Part shown: positions 5,991 through 9,598 of the stretch, in pieces
Layout of the letters: the number at the start of each line of letters is the position of its first letter
How positions within the stretch are numbered: position 1 is the stretch's first letter
Origin: JAJPJX01 sp964568355
GTDB taxonomy: Bacteria; Acidobacteriota; Terriglobia; Bryobacterales; Bryobacteraceae
Direction: 5' to 3'
Length of the DNA: 9,598 nt
Assembly (NCBI GenBank): GCA_964568355.1
Contig: CAZMRK010000236.1
Span: 1 to 9,598, forward strand
Position numbers and translations under genes: made by a program
Notes under the pieces: generated by a model
The model's input: only the letters and a program-made list of their open reading frames with translations
Told to the model about the DNA's origin: nothing
Databases searched by the model: none

Positions 5991-7667
5991 TCACGGCTGT
6001 TCGATCGCAAGATAGCGGTCAACGCCGGGATGGTCCACGCTTTGCTGCCTGCCGTCCGGCCAGCGAATCTTCACCTGGTCCACCTTGCCGCATTCCCCCA
6101 GGCCGAAGTGCACGCGTGGATCGTTTCGCGAGAGATAGCTGCCGCCGTTGCGCACGGTATCGAACTGAGTCTGCCCGCACGCTTCGATCCGAAACTGCGC
6201 CCCGATGGCATCCCGGTTCGCCCGCTTGCCGCGCAGACGGAATCCGGCCCAGTGATGGGAGCCCGGCGAGCGATTCTCCAGCAGCACAGGCGTTCCCGCG
6301 ATCGGCAGTACCACCAGATCGATCTTCCCGTCGTCGTTGAAATCTCCAGCCGCACCGCCGCGGTAGGATTGCCTGGGCACACTGGCGGTTGCCTCCGGAA
6401 GCAGCCGCAAACCGCTCCCTGAATTAGCGAAAACCGCCACCGGTTGAAAATAGCTGGTGGTGGGCAGCAGGCCCGCATTGGGGTAGACATGCCCGTTCGC
6501 CATCCAGAGATCCTTGCGGCCATCGTTGTCGAAATCTGCGAATCCGCAGGCCCATCCCACCCAGGGCATCGTGGCCGTGCCCAGCCCTGCCCGCGCCGAC
6601 ACGTCTTCAAATAGGCCGGATTGCTGCTGCTGGAACAAGGGGAAATAGTCTTCCGAAAAGGTAGTGGTCAGCAGATCAAGCCGGCCCTTGCCCCGGATGT
6701 CGCCGATCGCCACCCCCATGTTCGATTGGGTTCGCCCGTCGGCGTTAAACGCGACTCCGCTCATAAGCCCCGACTCCTGAAAGGTACCGTCGCCCTGGTT
6801 CAGGTACAGGTAGTTCGGGTCCGAGTCGTTGGCCACGAAAATGTCCATGCGGCCGTCCTGGTTGAAGTCGTCGAATACCACGGTGAAGCCGTGCAATAGC
6901 GCCGAGTCCCGCACTCCGGCTTTTTCGGTTACATCGGTGAAGGTCCCGTTCCCGTTGTTGCGATAGAGAATGTCGGCTTCGCCTTTCAGCCCTTGCGGGC
7001 CGCAGAAGCCCGGGACTCCGCGGTAGCGGCAGACCGGCGCCGGGCCATCCAGGTGGAGCACGTCGAGCGATACGTACCCCGCTACATACAGATCCAGGTT
7101 GCCGTCTCCGTCGTAGTCTCCGAAGGCGCTGCCCGTGTGCCAGGCGATTTTCCGGCTCAGCCCGGCGGCGGTTCCGACTTCCGTGAACGTGCCATTGCCG
7201 TTATTGCGATAGAGCAGATCGCGGCCGATGCTGGTGACCAGGATGTCCGGCAGGCCATCGTTGTTGAAATCCGCCGCATTGGCGCCTGTTCCCCAATAAG
7301 GATTGGCGAGTCCGGCGCGCGCGGTCACGTCCTCGAAACGGCCGCTGCCCAGGTTGCGATACAGGTATACGGCGCCGTCGCGTGACGGCGGAATCTGCCC
7401 CGCCACGATGCGCTTCAGGTCTTCCAGATCCGAGCCGTTGACAATCAACAGATCCAGGCGGCCGTCGTTGTCGTAATCCAGCCAGGCGGCCCCGGAGCCG
7501 TTGGCCTCGGGAATCCAATTTTTGGCGGGCGAACCGCAGCGCATGACCGCGCGGATTCCGCTTCGCGCAGCCACATCCTGGAACGCGATGGAAGAGGCGG
7601 TGTAGGAGAGCGCTGCTGTTGCGGCCACAGCCAGCGCGCCCGCCGCCAGATAGCCGAGCCGTTTCAC
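5991..7667 (-). CDS. Exported FG-GAP propeller with ASPIC/UnbV domain (CRTAC1-type)
   Basis: The protein has 558 residues from a GTG start at 7667-7665. Residues 1-25 are a signal peptide (KRLGYLAAGALAVAATAAL). Seven FG-GAP/VCBS motifs follow, consistent with a seven-bladed beta-propeller: DYDNDG (64), DFNNDG (133), DYDGDG (184), DFNQDG (267), DIRGKG (323, lacking most calcium ligands), DFDNDG (378) and DFNDDG (442). The six intact DxDxDG-type loops should bind calcium. C213 and C222 in VCRYRGVPGFCGPQGL are a conserved feature of this family and may be disulphide-linked. Residues about 480-545 are an ASPIC/UnbV domain (RDAIGAQFRI, VRNGGSYLSRNDPRVHFGLG). Its precise role is unknown; adhesion or ligand binding is likely. 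The frame stays open for 100 more codons to 7967, but that part is Arg/Ser/Gly-rich, has no export signal and overlaps the TPR gene, so I reject it. The GTGA overlap with the TPR stop indicates translational coupling. Confidence 0.9.
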   Translation of the reverse strand: MKRLGYLAAGALAVAATAALSYTASSIAFQDVAARSGIRAVMRCGSPAKNWIPEANGSGAAWLDYDNDGRLDLLIVNGSDLEDLKRIVAGQIPPSRDGAVYLYRNLGSGRFEDVTARAGLANPYWGTGANAADFNNDGLPDILVTSIGRDLLYRNNGNGTFTEVGTAAGLSRKIAWHTGSAFGDYDGDGNLDLYVAGYVSLDVLHLDGPAPVCRYRGVPGFCGPQGLKGEADILYRNNGNGTFTDVTEKAGVRDSALLHGFTVVFDDFNQDGRMDIFVANDSDPNYLYLNQGDGTFQESGLMSGVAFNADGRTQSNMGVAIGDIRGKGRLDLLTTTFSEDYFPLFQQQQSGLFEDVSARAGLGTATMPWVGWACGFADFDNDGRKDLWMANGHVYPNAGLLPTTSYFQPVAVFANSGSGLRLLPEATASVPRQSYRGGAAGDFNDDGKIDLVVLPIAGTPVLLENRSPGSHHWAGFRLRGKRANRDAIGAQFRIEACGQTQFDTVRNGGSYLSRNDPRVHFGLGECGKVDQVKIRWPDGRQQSVDHPGVDRYLAIEQP

Positions 7668-8461
7668 TGAGCCCGGTACTTCGCGAAAAGCGCGAAGTGC
7701 TGTTGTGCTTCGTCGCGATTGCCTTGTTTGGCCAGCAGGAGCGCCAGGCGATAATGCGCTTCGGCATTGTGGGATTCTGCGGCTACGGCCTCCCGCAGCA
7801 GCCGTAGAGCTTCTCCCGATTGCCCTTGCCCGGCTAACGCAGTTGCCAGTTTCACCTTGCCCTGTGCCCATGCCGGTTGGCGCTCCAGGGCCGCCCGGAG
7901 ATAGGGCACCGCCTCGGCCTGGCGTCCGCTGCCCAGGTACAGCACGCCCAGATTGTAATAGGGCCATTCGGACTTTTTGGGCTGGTTCTGTTCCAGGGTG
8001 ATGGCTTTTCGATAGGCCTTTTCCGCCTCTTCCCGCCGTCCCAACGCCTCATAGGTCTGGCCGAGCTGATTCTGCGTTCGGACGCTCGTGGGGTCCAGGT
8101 CGAGGGAGGTCTGGAACGCCGCCAGCGCCCCGGGAGCATTGTCGGTGGTGAAGTACAACCGGCCCAGGTAATAGAAGGCTTCGGGATCGTGGGGCGCGAG
8201 CGCCACCGCCTGTTTCAGTTCGGCAATCGCATCGCCCGGCTTGCCGAGCATGTATTGATCCATCCCCACAATCTTGTGGGCCGCCGCGCTGGCGGGGTTT
8301 TGCTTCAGGTAAGCGGAAGCCAGTTCCAGACACTCGCGGTATTTGCCGGCGTTGAACAGCGCGACCGCGTGCTGTAACGGATGCGTGGGATTTTCGGAGA
8401 CAGCCGGCAAGCTCCAGAAAGCGAAGACCAGCAGCGCCCGAAAAACCATACCAATTAACAT
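7664..8461 (-). CDS. Exported tetratricopeptide-repeat protein
   Basis: The protein has 265 residues. Residues 1-22 are a signal peptide (GMVFRALLVFAFWSLPAVS|EN). The rest is an almost continuous array of about six TPR units, for example DPEAFYYLGRLYFTTDNAPG (92-111) and SVRTQNQLGQTYEALGRREE (126-145). No other domain is visible, so it is probably a periplasmic protein-protein adaptor. It lies 20 bp after the TonB-dependent receptor stop and its TGA overlaps the GTG of the propeller gene, so the three genes are very likely one transcript. The start could be the ATG at 8461 or a second in-frame ATG at 8449, which would still leave a signal peptide. A G-rich run but no classic Shine-Dalgarno precedes it, and an intergenic hairpin lies in the same place. 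Confidence 0.88.
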   Translation of the reverse strand: MLIGMVFRALLVFAFWSLPAVSENPTHPLQHAVALFNAGKYRECLELASAYLKQNPASAAAHKIVGMDQYMLGKPGDAIAELKQAVALAPHDPEAFYYLGRLYFTTDNAPGALAAFQTSLDLDPTSVRTQNQLGQTYEALGRREEAEKAYRKAITLEQNQPKKSEWPYYNLGVLYLGSGRQAEAVPYLRAALERQPAWAQGKVKLATALAGQGQSGEALRLLREAVAAESHNAEAHYRLALLLAKQGNRDEAQQHFALFAKYRAQ

Positions 8462-8463
8462 AC

Positions 8464-8482
8464 ACCGGGAGAGCCCCCCGGT
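8464..8482 (-). other. Intercistronic hairpin between receptor stop and TPR start
   Basis: ACCGGG (8464-8469) pairs perfectly with CCCGGT (8477-8482) around a 7-nt loop. It fills the 20-bp gap and reaches into the receptor stop codon. There is no T run after it on the minus strand, so it is not a standard terminator. It contains the only G-rich stretch available as a ribosome binding site for the TPR gene, so it could lower its translation or protect the upstream mRNA end. Function is inference. Confidence 0.4.
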
Positions 8483-9598
8483 TAGAAATTGAACTTCAGC
8501 GCAAACTGGCCGTTGCGAGGACCATTTGCCTGGCTGGTCACCTGCCCAAAATTCGCGTTATTCACATTAGTGGCCGGACCGCCGAAGACTACGCGATTGA
8601 ATCCATTGAACATCTCAAACCGAAACTCCAGGTTCATCTGCTCGTGAATGGTGGTCCGCTTCATCAGCCCGAAATCTTCGTTAAACGTGGGGAATCCGCG
8701 GGCATTCGGCAGGATTTGCGCGGATGTGCCGAACTGTCCGACCGCCGGGATGCTGAAGGCCCCGATGTTGAGTAACACCTGCTTATTGGGGTCGAACCCG
8801 GATTTGGACACCAACTCCGGCTGCTGGCCCGGGACGGAGTTCGGTGTATTGCCGGAGTTGAACAGCGGCAGGTTGTTGTTGGCGCTGATCTGGATTGGGG
8901 CTCCGGCCTGGTAGGTCAGGATGCCGTTGACTTGCCAGCCGCCCAGTATCTTTCCGGCCGCGCCTCCGGTATTGAGCAGCGGTTTGCCCGGACCGATCGG
9001 CAGTTCGTAGTTGAACGCCGTCACCAGTCGATGGGGCACATCGAATACGGCCAGGGCCTTTTCGAGCTTGCGGTTATAGTTGTCGCGCGCGCCGGGCGAG
9101 AAGAAGGCGCCCAGCGCCGAGCTGGAATCCGTCAGCGTCTTGCTCCAGGTGTAGGAGGCCATCAACCAGAGGCCCTTGGAGAAGCGCTTTTCCAGCTTCG
9201 TCTGCAGCGACTGATAGGTCATATTTCCGATGTTGGCTGAATTCAGGTAGCCGACGTCGAGGTACTGCGGAAACGGGCGCAATCGCTGCGCCAGCGAGCC
9301 TTCAAAGGTAGAGTAAGGGGCGCTGTAACCTGCCGCCGCCACGGCCGGGGCCGAGATGTCCTGGTTCAACAGGTTCCCCAGGCCGAGATAGGCCGGGTTG
9401 ACCTGGTTGATATTCACCGCGCCGGTATTCAGGCGCGTGGATTTCGAACCTACGTAGGCCACGTCCAGCACCCTGGTGGAGGTCATCTGGGTCTGGACCG
9501 TGAAATTCCAGTCCTGCCGGTACATCGGCTTGGAGGCGTTATCCCACCACCTGCTCGCGCCCTGGCCCACGTTCAGCCCCGCATCGATAAAGGGCGGA
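8482..9598 (-). CDS. TonB-dependent receptor, Oar-like, C-terminal part
   Basis: The frame is open from the right window edge to a TAA at 8484-8482, giving about 372 codons of the C-terminal half of an outer-membrane beta-barrel. It begins PPFIDAGLNV, and MYRQDWNFTVQTQM, VLDVAYVGSKSTRLNTG and NQVNPAYLGLGNLL are typical of the large Oar-like receptors abundant in Acidobacteria. The end (NGQFALKFNF) carries the terminal aromatic residue recognised by the BAM machinery. The missing N-terminal part should hold a carboxypeptidase-regulatory-like domain and the plug, in a protein that is usually 1000 residues or more. An in-frame GTG at 9570 is an internal valine codon, not a start. The receptor leads the operon with the TPR and propeller genes. 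The substrate cannot be inferred. Confidence 0.9.
   Translation of the reverse strand, partial: PPFIDAGLNVGQGASRWWDNASKPMYRQDWNFTVQTQMTSTRVLDVAYVGSKSTRLNTGAVNINQVNPAYLGLGNLLNQDISAPAVAAAGYSAPYSTFEGSLAQRLRPFPQYLDVGYLNSANIGNMTYQSLQTKLEKRFSKGLWLMASYTWSKTLTDSSSALGAFFSPGARDNYNRKLEKALAVFDVPHRLVTAFNYELPIGPGKPLLNTGGAAGKILGGWQVNGILTYQAGAPIQISANNNLPLFNSGNTPNSVPGQQPELVSKSGFDPNKQVLLNIGAFSIPAVGQFGTSAQILPNARGFPTFNEDFGLMKRTTIHEQMNLEFRFEMFNGFNRVVFGGPATNVNNANFGQVTSQANGPRNGQFALKFNF

Noticed and set aside
7668..7967. 100-codon upstream extension of the propeller gene
   Set aside because: It overlaps the TPR coding region, is low-complexity Arg/Ser/Gly-rich, and would place the signal peptide in mid-protein.

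Overview
The window looks like a chromosomal segment of a high-GC acidobacterium, most likely a Bryobacteraceae or 'Candidatus Solibacter'-like organism. The clues are the C-terminal part of an Oar-type TonB-dependent receptor, an FG-GAP/ASPIC-UnbV (CRTAC1-type) secreted propeller, several secreted TPR proteins, and a Tat-exported SelA-like PLP enzyme with an extra C-terminal domain. This assignment is by protein style, since there is no rRNA or marker gene. Planctomycetes share some of these families, but the receptor type argues against them. Almost every gene carries an export signal, so the window encodes cell-envelope and extracytoplasmic functions.

Layout. Positions 1-260 (minus) are the 5' end of a secreted protein cut by the window edge. 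It diverges from 396-1976 (plus), the Tat-signal PLP-dependent SelA/class V aminotransferase-fold protein. A weak terminator candidate follows. Next comes a small secreted Gly/Tyr-rich repeat protein (2140-2751, plus), whose ribosome binding site lies inside a strong predicted hairpin. A nested palindromic terminator (2801-2860) separates it from a convergent secreted glycoside-hydrolase-like protein (4387-2873, minus, GTG start). That gene diverges from a 493-residue exported TPR protein (4503-5984, plus), which converges with only 6 bp between stop codons on the next gene block.

The right third (9598-5991, minus) looks like one operon: TonB-dependent receptor C-terminus, then a 265-residue exported TPR protein 20 bp later, then the propeller protein, which starts in a 4-bp GTGA overlap with the TPR stop. 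The longest open frame for the propeller runs 100 codons further upstream, but that extension overlaps the TPR gene and is not real coding sequence. Receptor, periplasmic TPR adaptor and exported propeller could act together at the envelope; the substrate cannot be read from the sequence.

No rRNA, tRNA, CRISPR array, insertion sequence, integrase or defence gene was seen. No obviously novel multi-gene system is present. The most distinctive items are the hairpin-masked ribosome binding site of the repeat protein, the exported SelA-like enzyme, and the receptor-TPR-propeller operon.
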